In this document: in pieces, positions 1-13,021 of the stretch | How positions within the stretch are numbered: position 1 is the stretch's first letter | Layout: each line of letters starts with the position of its first letter | Assembly: GCA_033026295.1 (NCBI GenBank) | Contig: CM065180.1 | Span: forward strand, 22,051,023 to 22,115,022 | DNA length: 64,000 bases | DNA from: Channa striata | Taxonomy: Eukaryota; Chordata; Actinopteri; Anabantiformes; Channidae | Direction of reading: 5' to 3' | Notes under the pieces: generated by a model | Databases searched by the model: none | The model's input: the letters and a program-made list of their open reading frames with translations, nothing else | Told to the model about the DNA's origin: nothing | Made by a program: the position numbers and the translations under genes

Positions 1-90
1 TCACTGCAGCCAAGCCTGCACACTGGGGTGTCTGCAGCCCAGCTTGAAACCGGGGGCTGTAACAATGACATTAGCATGTAGCAGGACACT

Positions 91-94
91 GTGT

Positions 95-153
<59 letters not shown>
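91..153. repeat. (GT)n microsatellite
   Basis: Nearly perfect GT run in a wipi2 intron (one TCT interruption near 98-100). Further runs of the same type: 955-980, 2261-2287, 6885-6910, 9643-9684, 12974-13019, 23324-23360, 30216-30241, 43727-43771, 51727-51750 and 60511-60530. Confidence 0.9.
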
Positions 154-155
<2 letters not shown>

Positions 156-216
156 ATATGTTGCTGATGCAATGCTTGACCAATTCTGCTCTTGTCTGTT
201 TCTGTTGTTTGTACAG

Positions 217-951
217 ATCCTTAGCTGTTGGCACCAAATCAGGATACAAATTTTTCTCCCTGTCCTCGGTGGACAAGTTGGAGCAAATATATGAATGTAG
301 TGAGTATTTTCTGAGCCCTGTTCTTTATTATTTGATTGTAATTACAGCCGTTTGGATTATGCATCACTGTGTAGTGAGCTAACGTGCATCCTTTCGATGT
401 GAAGATGTTGTCTAGTCGAAGGGTGACAGTGAGTCAACATGACTAATAAGTTCCTTCGCTATAATTCCCCAAACCAGCCTTTGCTTAACACTTTTAGTAA
501 AAGTTTATTGTGTGCTCGCATTGATGTAGGTAAGTGAAACACAATTCTTTTCCAACAGAACTAGTCGTTTTATTCCTCAGAAAATCGGTTTGTTGCCTTA
601 GTGTGCTTATGTGTGTGATGATTTCCACTATTTCAGGCCATCCGCTGCTTAGACGTAAAAACCCTGCAGGTCAGAGAAAGGCACCTAATCAAAGATGAGA
701 AGAAGCCACTGAGTAAATGTGTCAAGACGATTATTTATGCTTGTGTGTGTGTGTGTGTCTCTGCAGCAGACACAGAGGATGTGTGTATTGTGGAGCGTCT
801 GTTCTCCAGCAGCCTGGTGGCTATTGTCAGCCTGAAGGCGCCCAGGAAGCTCAAAGTCTGTCACTTCAAGAAAGGAACGGAGATCTGCAATTACTCCTAT
901 TCCAACACCATACTGGCTGTCAAGCTCAACAGACAGGTAGGACGATGCGCA

Positions 952-985
<34 letters not shown>

Positions 986-3900
986 GTTCGTTCAGCAGCA
1001 GAATGTGTCACCGCTGGTTAATGAATATCTAATTAGCATTTGTGTTTGACAGTGATGTTGATGATGTTTTGTGGGTCCTCTGCAGAGGCTGATAGTATGT
1101 CTGGAGGAGTCGCTTTACATTCACAACATCCGAGACATGAAAGTGCTGCACACTATCCGAGAGACTCCCCCGAACCCTTCAGGTGAGCCTCAAAGCTGAC
1201 GGGCTGGGTCCCAGCACGGTACTGTGCACGATGCACCGCAGTGCGGGGAAGACGCTTGTACCGAAACCAGGATGTGACATTCCTGAGGTTTTCTTGGTTT
1301 CTCTTTCACGTGTATCAGTTAGCAGGTGGCGTGTCCACCAATATTTGTTTTCTGTTTGCTGCTGCTGTAAAGGTGAAGCCTGTCACCACTGTCTACACTC
1401 TGCTACAGGCACAAGGCCTGAAACAACATTCACGCAGCCTGAGCTGTTGTAGACGTTGAGCTTGTTGCTGTCTTACAACTTCAGGGACTAATCATTTCCG
1501 TTTCAACTCAGGTAAATGGTGGTGCTGCTGTGATCTGATTTCTGTTTGTATGCACGTATCCCCAGGGTTGTGTGCCCTTTCCATCAGCAACGATAACTGT
1601 TACCTGGCGTACCCGGGCAGCGCGACAATAGGAGAAGTGCAAGTGTTTGACACAGTCAACCTGGTAGGTGAACACAAGCGGTGAAACCCTCCGCCTCAGC
1701 AGGATGTTTCTTTAATAAAGTTATATAAAGGAAGAGTCAACGTGAGCAGGAGCCTGAGGGATCAGAGCCCGAGCGGCAGTTTGACATGAATTACAAATGA
1801 GCAGAGAGACAATAACCGTAAAAACAACCAACAAAAGACACAAAGTCATTGTGCCTCTTTCCCTCTTTCCTTTTTGGAATGGTGGAGGGTGGATCCACTC
1901 TCTCATGATCGGTCTATAAATTAAGTCTTTAATTTCCCCTCTTATTTCATTAAGCAGCATTTTTCTGCTGCTGCTTAGTGTATCGTTTAAGGCTCGTCGT
2001 ATTTCATGTTAGAAAGGAGCAAAAGCTAAAATTAAATTTAATTCTGCGAGACTGTCCTTGCTTTTATCAGGCAGTGTTTGATTTGTCTTTGTCTCTGTGA
2101 ATTGGGACGTCTCTAACGAGTGTGCGTTTGTTTCCAGAGAGCAGCCAACATGATTCCAGCCCACGACAGCCCATTAGCTGCTCTGGCTTTTGATGCCAGT
2201 GGAACCAAACTCGCCACAGCCTCAGAGAAGGTGGGACAGTTACTGTACAGTACGCTGACCTGTGTGTGTGTGTGTGTGTGTGTGTGTCCGTGGGATTGTA
2301 GTTTTTTCGTCTGAGTAAAAAAGGAACTTGCCGTCTCTTCCCTTTGTTGCTACCCTCAGTACATGTCGTGTGTTTCAATTCCCCCCAGGGCACAGTCATT
2401 CGTGTTTTCTCAATCCCAGAGGGACAGAAGCTCTTTGAGTTTCGGCGAGGAGTCAAGAGGTATTTCATCACTGGTTTTGTGATTCTGCCCCGGTGTGCGC
2501 TTTGTGATGCAGTGTGCGTTTCCACTGCTGGTCGGCATATGTGCGTTTTACTCTGTTCATCGTTTTAGGTGCGTGAGCATCTGTTCGCTGGCGTTCAGTA
2601 TGGAAGGCCTCTACCTGTCGGCCTCCAGCAACACAGAGACGGTCCACATCTTCAAATTAGAGACACAGAAAGAGAAATATGTGTACGTACTTTTCCGTCT
2701 TCTGACTTTTGCTTTTATTTGCAATGTTAAAACCGGAAGCTGCTCATATTCTGTGTGTGTGTGTAGGCCTACAGAGGAGCCCACCACATGGGGAGGCTAC
2801 CTAGGCAAAGTCCTGATGGCGTCCACCACCTACCTGCCTTCCCAGGTCACGGAGATGTTCACGCAGGGACGTGCCTTCGCCACCGTGCGTCTGCCTTTTT
2901 GCGGACATAAGAACATCTGCGCCTTAGCTGTGTGAGTGCGCTCCAACCCTCATTTTACGGACCCGTATTCGTAAAGAGCTGCAGTGAATTTCAGTGCAGT
3001 GTCCTGTCGGGGCAGGTTTGTGATGGGACAGAGCTTCTGTTTGAGAAGGGTGATTTGATTTGGGCGATTCAGTGAAACAGCCGTCCCTCCACTGTGTGTA
3101 CACTTTAACGTCGTCTTCCTCTGCTGCTCGTGTTAACCACTGGTTTTAAGGTTTTAGTAAAGTTAAATGATGACAAAACAGAAAGTCTCATCCCGACTAC
3201 AGCTGGTTTTGTCTTGGTTTTCTCTGGGCATCTGCTAAATGTTCCCTCCTGACTAGGTTCAGACTTCCAGACATTATCAAGTCAGACCTGATGTCTTCAC
3301 ATTTGCCAGTGGAAACCTCCTGTCCCTCAGCCCAGGCTTTGACCAAACTGTGATTCTGAAAGTCTCTCCCATTGGACTTAAGATCTGGAGGCCACTGACA
3401 AGCAGATTAGGACAAACTTGTTTATTTCTTTTAATGTTTTGAGGGACGTTTTTAGGCCTGTTGCTTAGGCTTGATCCAGTTTAGTGAAGCACTTTGTGAC
3501 GTCTGCTCTCACTGACACATTGAAGTTAATTATTAATCCACAGTTTGTGCTTTTATGAATCTTTTTACCTCCTGTGTGTCTTTTTTTTTTATGCTACCCA
3601 TTGGTTTGAGCCACTGTGTCCCAAACAGTTTTTGTGCCTTTTTGGTCTTTACAGTCACGTTGTGGATCAGAGAGAAAAAAAAATCTCATGTCTATTCAAT
3701 AACTGTAAACTGTTTTACTGCCCAGTAATGAGAAAAAACTAAATAATTTTGTAAGGACTTTCAGTCATTATTTATTTCAATTTGAGAATTTCTTTTTTTT
3801 TTTTTTTTTATTCCTTTGTTGTGACATCAGGATTCAGAAGATCCCCAGGTTGTTGGTGGCAGCAGCTGATGGTTACCTGTATCTGTACAACTTGGATCCA

Positions 3901-4615
3901 CAGGAGGGAGGGGAATGCACGCTCATGAAGCAGCACAGGTAACACGCACACACGCAGTGTGAAAGCGGCACGTCGAGTAACGGTGCTGTTATCTTGACAA
4001 AGTTTGTTACTAAATCTGACGGCAGGTTAGACGGCAGTGCTGAGCCACCCAATGAGATCCTTGAGCAGGGGTCACATGATCGCCCACTTGTGGCTCAGAC
4101 CTACAGTGCTGCTGTCACTAAAGGTACTTCATAAATTCCCAGTCAGGAATTCCCTGATATTTTAATATTTCCTAGAAATAGCTGTGTGCTCAGTGTTTCC
4201 CTAAGAGGAAAAAATCAGTCATTTTCATTTTTCTTCACTTTTATGGTCTTTGTTTTGTACGGTGTTGTCAGATTTTACGTTTTTTGCACGTATGTTCAGC
4301 GCTGACTGGAAGACTCGGCTAAACACAAGCAGTGTTTTGTCACTATTTATTACCAAATGATTCCATTTTTATTTCCACATCATATTTCTTGCACGTCCAA
4401 AAGCTCAGAAATGAATATTGCAGCAATTTCAGGCAGGGTGTGTGTGAGTGAAGTTCAGAGTTGTTTGCTTTAGTGCTTGACCTTTGGCCTCTTGTCTCAT
4501 AGGTTACTGTGACGAGCAGGGCGCCGTGGGAGGGGCGGGCTTAGAGGATGACCTCAATGACTTGCGCTTAGAGGAAGAGAACGAGCAACCGCCACTCATT
4601 CTGGAGACTGACTGA
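217..4615 (+). CDS. wipi2: WIPI2, WD-repeat phosphoinositide-interacting protein 2 (5' end missing)
   Basis: PROPPIN-family beta-propeller that binds PI3P on forming autophagosomes and recruits the ATG16L1 complex (known of the family). Coding exons seen: 217-299, 767-936, 1086-1182, 1566-1663, 2138-2230, 2389-2459, 2569-2682, 2767-2931, 3831-3938, 4026-4123 and 4503-4615 (stop TGA 4613-4615). They join in one open frame of about 402 residues. Beginning [13 protein letters not shown], it matches WIPI2 almost throughout, including the paired-arginine lipid motif FRRG within FEFRRGVKR (exon 2389-2459) and the acidic tail ending ILETD. Human WIPI2 is about 436-454 residues, so roughly the first 25 are missing, encoded left of the window. 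The exon at 217 begins with the third base of a codon, confirming an upstream exon. I favour WIPI2 over WIPI1 because of the EEPTTW...QVTEMF region. Identity is close to certain; exon edges rest on GT-AG rules and frame. Confidence 0.95.
2932..3830 (+). other. wipi2: wipi2 intron, 899 bp
   Basis: Only ordinary AT-rich sequence and a poly-T tract near the 3' end (3793-3809). Other long wipi2 introns (300-766, 1183-1565, 1664-2137, 4124-4502) hold no recognised feature apart from microsatellites. Confidence 0.55.
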
Positions 4616-4980
4616 CCTGAAGTACGGCCGCACCCACCAATCAGAGGGCTCCTCTGGTGCTGCTATGAACATCTGACCCGAGAACGGGGCGGGAGGGGGG
4701 CAGGGGGAGGGCGATTTTAAACACTCAGTGTTCAAGAGCCTGTCTGTTAGTCTGTCTGTGCATTTCTGTCCATCATGTCTATCATTTTCATCCCCCCTCC
4801 TCTGCTCTGCGCCTTTTCGTCTCAGTTTGGCCGCGCCGGCCATATTTGAAGCTTTGCATGTACATGTGCCAACCGCTAGAAACATGCTCCAATGTGGGAA
4901 AAAATACCCGTGAGTGTGTGTGTGTGTTGGGTGTTTGATGAAAATAAAAATGTAGCTGTGTCTCCACGTCAAAGAGAGAG

Positions 4981-5019
<39 letters not shown>

Positions 5020-5130
5020 CACTGTGTAACATAAACGTGATTGTGTAAGTGCCTCTCGGCCCCAGCGTCATGGTTTGTTCTGTTTGAGAGGGGGATCTCT
5101 TTGCGTTGGCTTAATAAAATCTGTTTTCAA
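4616..5130 (+). other. wipi2: wipi2 3' UTR with poly(A) signal
   Basis: About 500 bases follow the stop codon. A canonical AATAAA at 5113-5118 is followed by a T-rich stretch, so cleavage is expected near 5130-5140. A second AATAAA inside an A-rich run near 4941 could serve as an early site. A (GA)n run at about 4974-5012 lies between the two. A G-rich tract (4685-4710) follows the stop. Confidence 0.75.
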
Positions 5131-5139
5131 TTGTTGGAT

Positions 5140-6760
5140 CTTACTCTAGGGTGTGTACTGTATCTTTTCTAACTCTTTCGTTCCTCCCGTACCGTCACCC
5201 ACTGTCCTCCGCTGAGGACAGCGTGGCGTCAGGCTCCAGGGCACAAGGCAGACGTGTTTGCGAATATGAGTGTGTGTGTTTGTGCGCTTGTGCTGGGCAT
5301 GTACATCAGCAAAACACTGAGCGATTAGTTTCCACTCGTCTGCGTTTTTTAACCTGATCCAGACGGAGGCTCTGTGGACTTTCCTGCGCTCTTCCCCACT
5401 CCTCAGGCCTGCAGTCAACAGTTGATTTTAAGTTCTGATATTAATGACCTTTTTTTTTTTTTTTAAATCTACGTAACCAATCATAACCAGTGATGTGTCA
5501 TGCGTATGAAAACATGCATGGTGGTGTTGATGTGATGTGTCCATACATCAGTTATTTGGGTGGTTAAGATCAATGTAGGCCAAGCAGCAGGGCAGATAAA
5601 TCTCGAGTTACAGTCTCCTCTTACTCCTCGTCCTACTGTATATCTACTCTGTACATAACTAGATGTGGCAAACTATCACTACCATATTGTCAGGATATGA
5701 CTTCAAGACATTAGACTCCCGGGGATAGTGAGTGTTTGGCCACGGTGTGAACTGTGGATTATGGTTTGATTGATCGGGAGCTTAGAGCTCAGCCTCATCA
5801 GCTGGTCCAGGATGCGGCGTGAATCTCCATTAATCCTTTTGGTGTCTGAAGCCACTAAACGAGGATTAGCCTGGGGATTTTGGAGTGTCAGACATTTTCT
5901 AATGATTTTGTATAAAATGTGAAACCATCTGAACTAAAATGAAATAAATTCAGTGTTGATGTATGAGATAGGTGCCTTCTGTTTTTGTGCACTAAAGCAG
6001 CAGTTACAACAACTGTATAAGTCAGAGTTACAGCTGCTATAAATGGAACACACTTGCTAATTGTCCAAAGGTCATCTGACAATAATTCCTAAAAAGATAT
6101 TTGTGAATAACCAGTTGCAATACACAGTTAAACGTAGTGTAATTTATGGTTAATGATGGATGGATTACTGATCCAGCCTGCTGGGCCACGTTTGAATTCA
6201 TCGGACTAGATTTTAGGTTATATGTTTGCACAAAAGTGAAGTTAACAAACTTTCATGCACTTTCAAATTAAAAAATAACAGGCTTATGAATCCCTGAATC
6301 TTCAGAGTTCACTGGTTGGTCACTAATCGTCCACCTGCCATTTGGATGTGCCCAGTTCACATAAACCGGGTTTTTCAGGGTTTTCTCATTGTAAAACAGA
6401 GTTATAGGAGCAGCTGTAGATTTATGCAGCTTTAATACAATTTTTTAGAAGCCCTGTGTGAAGATAATGCATTGATGTGTTTACAAAGACAATATTCCTA
6501 ACTGCATTATGACTGGTGCCTTTGTGAGGGGTGTGCCCCCGGCTTTAATCTCCCCCTCATTGTTTCAGTGTCAGCATGTTTGCATATTAAAATTTTAGAA
6601 ATTTCTTCTAGACCAGATTTGGAATCCTTATCCTTTTGCAGATAGAAGTTGAAGAAAGACAATCGAGTGTTGCAGAATATGTGCTTCATTCATCAAATAT
6701 GACCCCCCCCCCCTTTCCTGTGAGGGGGCCACGCACCTTTCTTCTTACGCAATAACAACC
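5140..6760. other. Intergenic spacer between convergent wipi2 and myh16
   Basis: No gene, RNA or transposon recognised. Contents are short poly-T (5451-5464) and ordinary AT-rich sequence. ORFs here are short and lack family resemblance. It separates the 3' ends of two converging genes. Confidence 0.6.
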
Positions 6761-6784
6761 AGGTACTGAGTCAGCTTGCTTGCA

Positions 6785-6790
6785 TTTATT
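6785..6790 (-). terminator. myh16: Poly(A) signal of myh16
   Basis: Plus-strand TTTATT gives AATAAA on the minus strand, about 600 bases after the stop codon. Cleavage would fall near 6765-6770. It is the best canonical hexamer I noticed between the stop and the convergent wipi2 gene. Confidence 0.5.
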
Positions 6791-7392
6791 AAGACTTTGC
6801 AGAGGAGTGACACACACAGGTGGGCTTTCTATCCTTGACATGAGAGCCCAGCTTCTCCCACTCCTCCCTCCAGTGATGCACAGCGCACACACACACACAC
6901 ACACACACACGCACAGACAACAAAAACACACTTTACACATATTGCACATACTCATAAACAAAACGAACTGTACAGAAGCCTGAGAGAGGAGGTCAGAGCT
7001 TCACACCTGACAGTTCCACATGACAAAGTTCATTCAAAGACCGTCGACAGCACACGACATGCATCCTCGCAGTAACACATGTAGTGCGCAGGCTAAAACC
7101 GACCGTGACCTGAATCCTAAAACTACACACATTAAGACTATTGGTGATGTTAAAGACTCGTGTAATCATTTAAGATCCTTTTTTAAGACTTTCTTCGAGG
7201 CGCTGGTGCTCGTACTCTCTCAGTGAGCTGTTCTCCGGAGGGATGAATGGCTGTGTGTCACTCTGTGGGAGCAAAGGACAATAAAAATACTGTGCACACA
7301 TTTCTACAGACGGCGTATGAATACATGCGCAGCAGTATTGATGTCGTGTGTTCATGCCCACCTGTGAGGGGCGTGTTCAAATCTGCTCCGCT

Positions 7393-9640
7393 CTACCCGT
7401 CCTGTCCCCCGCTGGCAGGCTTGGTGACCTGAACGATCTCCACAGAGGTGAAGCCCTTAGTGGTGGAGGCTCGATTCCTGGTCCGGATTTTGTTCAGGGC
7501 CATCTCTGCCATTTCAGCACGCTCCTCCGCGTCGTCCAGCTCGTGGACCGTCTTCCTGTATTTAGACAGGCTGCTGTTGGCCTGCTCCTCCTACGGTCAC
7601 AAAGACAAGAGGTTAGAAAACATACACGCGCCTGCGTTTGACGGAGGACTAGGGACAAATGTCTTCTATGTGTTTTGTCTTGTGTGTCCTTTTTTTTAAC
7701 CATAGAATTTTTACATATGCTGGGGACAACGTAGCACAATTATACGTTGTACATTTATTCCCCTTATGGCAGCATGGATGAATCCTGAGAAAATCGGCCC
7801 TTGGCCACAGACAGGTGAAAGGTTATTGCTAGAAACTAGTTAGCTTGGCGACTGTTGGCAGTTAATTGGCTCTTTACCAGGAAGTTACTGATTTACAATA
7901 AAATCCCTATAAACAGAAATAAAAATCAATCCTACACCGAGCTAAATGTACAAATATACGACTATAATACCATTTATGTCAGAGATAAATTCTGTTTGGT
8001 GAGACTTATATCCAGAGAAAGGTTTGTTTTTCTCCACCTTCTGAAGTTTTAATTTGAGGTGTGCAGGACATGAGCTAATGTCATCATCATTGATACTCAC
8101 AGCATCCTCTATCTGCCGTTTGTAGGACTTGAGCTTGTTCTGGAGTTTCTCCACCAGCTCCTGCATGCGCTGATTGGTCTTGTGATCCTCCTCCGTCTGG
8201 AAGATCAGCTCCTTGAGGCGACGCTCTCCCTTACGGAGATTTTTCACCGTCTCCACGTGGCGCTTCTGCTCCTGGTCCAGCTCACTCTCCAACTCCTTGA
8301 TCTAGGAGGAGGAAATGAGACAGCATGGGGAGGTTGACGCCTGAGCAATGTTTGCATCCTGTCACTTTGTCAGCTGAGGTTCTTGGCTATTGTGTCTGAA
8401 GGAAACATTAAACTCCTCACCCTGGTTTCCAGTTTCTGGATTGTGCGCTTCCCGGCCTTCAGAGCCTGCTGCTCAGCCTCCTCCAGCTTCAGTGTGAGGT
8501 CTCTGAGGGTCTGCTCCTGGTTCTTCTTGATCTTCTCCAGGTGGGAGCTCCGTTCCTGCTCCTGCCGAAGCTCCTCACACAGTCGCGTTGCCTGGACACA
8601 AACACACGCCTGAGTACACGATTCCTTCTTCTGCTACAGGCTGTTTCTGTGTGTCTGCCGTTAACGGTTTCTGAAGTCTTGTGCAGTGCGGTTACTCACA
8701 TCAGTCACGGCCTTCTTGGCTCTCTCATCAGCAGCACGGAACTCTGAGATCAGCTCTTCATTCTCACTGGACAGCCGGGAGAGGTCAGCCTCCAGTTTTC
8801 TCTTCAGGACAGTCAGGCTCTGATTCTAATACAAGACAAAAAAGATCGGATTGGATCATATGAAACACGGTGATAGTTAGGATGGTAGGAAACCTAAGCA
8901 AACCGTTAGTTGAGTGAATCCGTGTCTGGTCTTCCTGTGCTGCCGCCTACCTGCATGTTGACCTCACTGAACCGCTCCGTGATCTCCACCAGCTCCTGCT
9001 CGATTTGTTTGCGGGCCCTCTCAGACGCCTCCAGGCCTCCTCTCAGCTCCTCCATCTCCGCCTGCGTGAGACACAGACGGCGCTCCTGGAGGCTGTACTT
9101 CTCCCTCAGCTCGTCGTGCTGACGGGCGTCCTCGTCCATCTGCACCTGCAGGTCCTGCGCGTCGATAAGCACAGAATGATTACCGGGGTGGTTCCTTCAA
9201 ACGGTTAACTGTGTTTCACAGGCGCTCCGTGCTCTGCTCCTGGCAGACACACAAATCCTACTTTGATCTGCTGCTGCAGCTTCTTGAGGGTTTTGACCAG
9301 CTCGGCATTGTTCCTGTTAGCGTGCTCCAGCTGAATCTCCATCTCGTTCAAGTCTCCCTCCATCTTCTTCTTCATCCTGAGAGCCTCTGCACGACCTTTG
9401 GCCTCTGCCTCCAGACTGGCTTGCAGTGACTCCACTGCACGCGCGTGGTTCTTTCTAGAGAGCACAGATCACACACGAGGGGTTATGGTTATGAATACCA
9501 GCCAAAGCTGGGACCTCCAACAGGTACAAATGACCTTATGACGGATGAATGGGGTCAAGAAAAGTAAGTTATAAATTTATGGTCTGCAATTGTTTCTTTT
9601 TCAACGTCCTAAGCCTAAATTTACATGAATGTTTGGTGAA

Positions 9641-9688
<48 letters not shown>

Positions 9689-12600
9689 ATTGTTTGCAGG
9701 GTTGTTCTTGACCTGGTGACTTCAAATTCCTCCTCCTTCTCGTGGATTCTGCGGTCAATGTCAGCCTTGACTTGAGCCAGCTCCAGCTGCACACGCACCA
9801 GTTTACCTTCCTCCACCTGGACACACACACACACACAAATGCCAAATTTTGACAACTGGTCGTATGATTTGGAAGCAAAAACACCCAGAACCTTTAAACA
9901 TTCCCACAACAGCTGAGGCTGTTTTTTTTTTAACCTCTAGTGACGTTTCGGCTTCCTCCAGAGCCAGCTGAAGTTCTTCCTTCTCCACCTCCAGCTTTTT
10001 CTTGGCCTTCTGCAGCTCGTAGAAACTGCGGCCTCCCTCCCCGAGCTGGTCAACTAACTCTTTGATCTCCTCTGTGGGGGAGAGACGGTACGTTATCAGA
10101 AGAACATGCTGCTACACTTTTCTGCTCTGCTTTCTGTTTTCTCCAGCCTGGAGTTTTCTGGGACACCGCCGCCTCCGTCAGACTTTCTGCATCAAAGTAT
10201 GTGCAGCTACAGCAGGAGCTACCTGTGAGCGTTTTGTTCTCCTTGCGGATGGTCTCCATCTGATCCTGGCTCTCCTCGTATGCAGTCTTCAGCTTGTAGA
10301 GCTCCGTCATGTAGGAGCGACTTTCCTTCTGGCTGTTGTCCAGCTCCAGCTGCAGCTCCTCGTTCTTCTGGCTCCACTCGGCTGCCAGCTTGTCGAAAAC
10401 CCGCTGCTTTTTATCCAGGGCCGCTGCTGCTGCGTTGGACTGGACCAGCAGAGCAAAGTCATTTTTATGTGATGAGCATCTCACTCACGCACATTATGGC
10501 AGTAGCTCACTCTTAATTATGCTAAATATCTGTAAAATATTTTAACTGAAATGTTCTAATGATGTACAGATAGTTTCCAAATGAAAGTAAAACATTGCAT
10601 GTCTTTTATCAGAAGTGCTGAATTTTTTAAAACATTTTTTATGGAAATGGATCATTGTCAACTGATAAAACATTTGTCCTTTTGATTCTCTTTTATCTCT
10701 TTGGGATTGTTTTGCATCTCTATGAGTCTTTCATTTTGACAGTTGTGGTGATTTTTGATGATTTTGTGGCACTCGTGGTTTTGTAAAATTTGTGATTACT
10801 CATTAACACGTTAATTAATATTAACACTCACATCCAGGGCTGTTGTTAACAAAGATTTGCAGCACGTGAAAAATAGTCTTAAATACAAATAATTGTTACA
10901 TCAGGACTGAGATTTGTTTTCCAGACATCGTTTGCGTGCGTGTTTGTGTGTCGGTCTTTGTACCCTCTCCAGGTCTATAGTGAGGTCCTCCACCTCGCCC
11001 TGCAGCCTCTGCTTGACCTTGTCCAAACTGGCAGCTCTGGCTTGAGCCGCCTCCGCTGCCTCCTCAGCCTCCTGGAGACGTACAGCGAGTTTGCGCCTGG
11101 AGGAGAGTAGGTGGAGAGAAGAAATTTTGGGATTAAATTAAAAAGTATCAAACGTTAGTTTTCACTTTGGCTGAACTTTTTTAGTTCCCTTAAACCTACT
11201 TGGTCTCCTCCAGCTCCTCTGTGCGGTGGATGGCATCAGTCTCGTACTTGCTCCTCCAGGAGGTGACGTCAGCGTTGAGCTTGGACACAAGGCGCTGCAG
11301 CTCCCCGCGAGCTTCGGACTCCTCCTCCAGCTGCTCCTTCAGCAGTGAGAGGTCATGGTGGGAGTTGGCCAAGGCCACCACTGCCGTGTTACGACCCTAC
11401 AAAGAAAGAGAGAGAGAGAGAAAATTTCTCTTCAGTAAAAGTTGGCGGATTTGAACCACAGAAAAAACAAGTGTTGTGTGTCTGTGCTGGCCTGTACCTT
11501 GTTCTCCTCGTCCACTTGTCTCTTCAGCTCATCAATTTGCGAGGTGAGCGAGGCCTTGAGCCTGGTCACCTGGGTCAGTTTACTCTGCACGTCCTCCAGC
11601 TCCCGGCTAAGGTCGTTGTTCTCGGCTGAAAACACACACAGAAAGAATGTTACATGGAATAAGCCGGATCCTCATCATCTGTGCGCGTTTGAGTTCTTAC
11701 CATTCAGATGCATCTTGGCAGCACTGAGCTCAGCCTGAGTGCGCTCCATCTCAGCCAGGCGAGCGTTGGCCTCTGCCAGGTTGTCCTCCAGCTTGTGGCT
11801 GTGGGCCTCAGAGTTCATCTGCACACACACAGATAATAAACCTGCAGGTTGATATCGACGTACAAAGTGTTTCCTCAATGGAGGAATCACACCAGAGATG
11901 GCAAACGACCTTCGCTTTCTGAGTGGCCTCGAGGCTGGCGTTGAGGTCTTCGATCTCAGCCTTCATGCTCTGTTTGTCCTTCTCCAGTTTGACTTTTAGC
12001 CGGGTCAGGTTCTCCAGCTGCTCCCCCAGCTCCGCCATCGCATCTGAGTGCTTCTTCCTTAGCGTGGCAGCGGTGGCCTCGGACTGGAGCGCTGCCTCCT
12101 CCAGCTCGCGCCTCAGCTTCAGAAGGTCCGCCTCCCGCTTCCTGTTCTGCTCAATCTAAAGAGGGAAGCACAGGAAACGTGGCAGAGGCCAGTTTGCCAC
12201 CATCCTGAGACTGATTGACGGCTCACAGTCAAACTCACCTGGGCAACCGTGGCTCCTCCTGCCTCTTCCAGCCTGTCACTGAGGTCCTCCAGATCTCGTG
12301 ACAGCTCCGCCCTCTGCTTCTCAACCTGTCACAGAACAGACTTTACTTCGCCACATCTGTCTTCCTCTCTATTTACACAAGTTTTAACTTAGACTGACAC
12401 AATCGGTACCTTGGTTCTCATGGCTCTTTCAGCTTCCAGCTCCTCCTCCAGCTCCTCAATGCGGCCCTGAAAGGCAAACAGAAAAAAACATGTCACGGAT
12501 CAATACAATGAAGACTGAAGTGCATCGTTAAAAATATGACCAAATATTCGAAATTGTAATTGCAGGTTTTTGACTAATAATAGGATATGTTTACAGTGTG

Positions 12601-12971
12601 GAATGAATACTTTTACTTAGGTAAAGGATCAGGAATCTGCCGCCTCTCCCACATTTAGCTGCACTGCCAGTATGGTTCAACATTCACAGCAAAAACATCG
12701 ACGTATATTAAGCGGCGCTTTCACTCAGCTGACTTTGCTGAGCGACGCTCCTTTAACCACAGAAGAAGGAACCACTCAAATCAGCTGGTACCTGCGTAAT
12801 GGAATAAAAGACTCGTGGGCTTCCGACCACAAACCTGGTGCTCTTTGAGCTTGCGGCTGAGCATGGAGCTTAGAGATTGTTCATCCTCCAGCTTTGCGTT
12901 CAGGTTGTTAATCTCAAAGTCTCTCCTGGATGAACACAAACAGCAGAAGATTTAGTAAAAATGTCATCTTT

Positions 12972-13021
<50 letters not shown>

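Noticed and set aside
9803..9988. Open frames extending past myh16 exon edges
   Set aside because: The extensions run into introns. Splice signals and family alignment place the true exon edges, for example 9816 and 9935.
11443..11453. Minus-strand GGTTCAAATCC resembling a tRNA B box
   Set aside because: No A box, acceptor stem or SINE body is visible around it; a chance match inside a myh16 intron.
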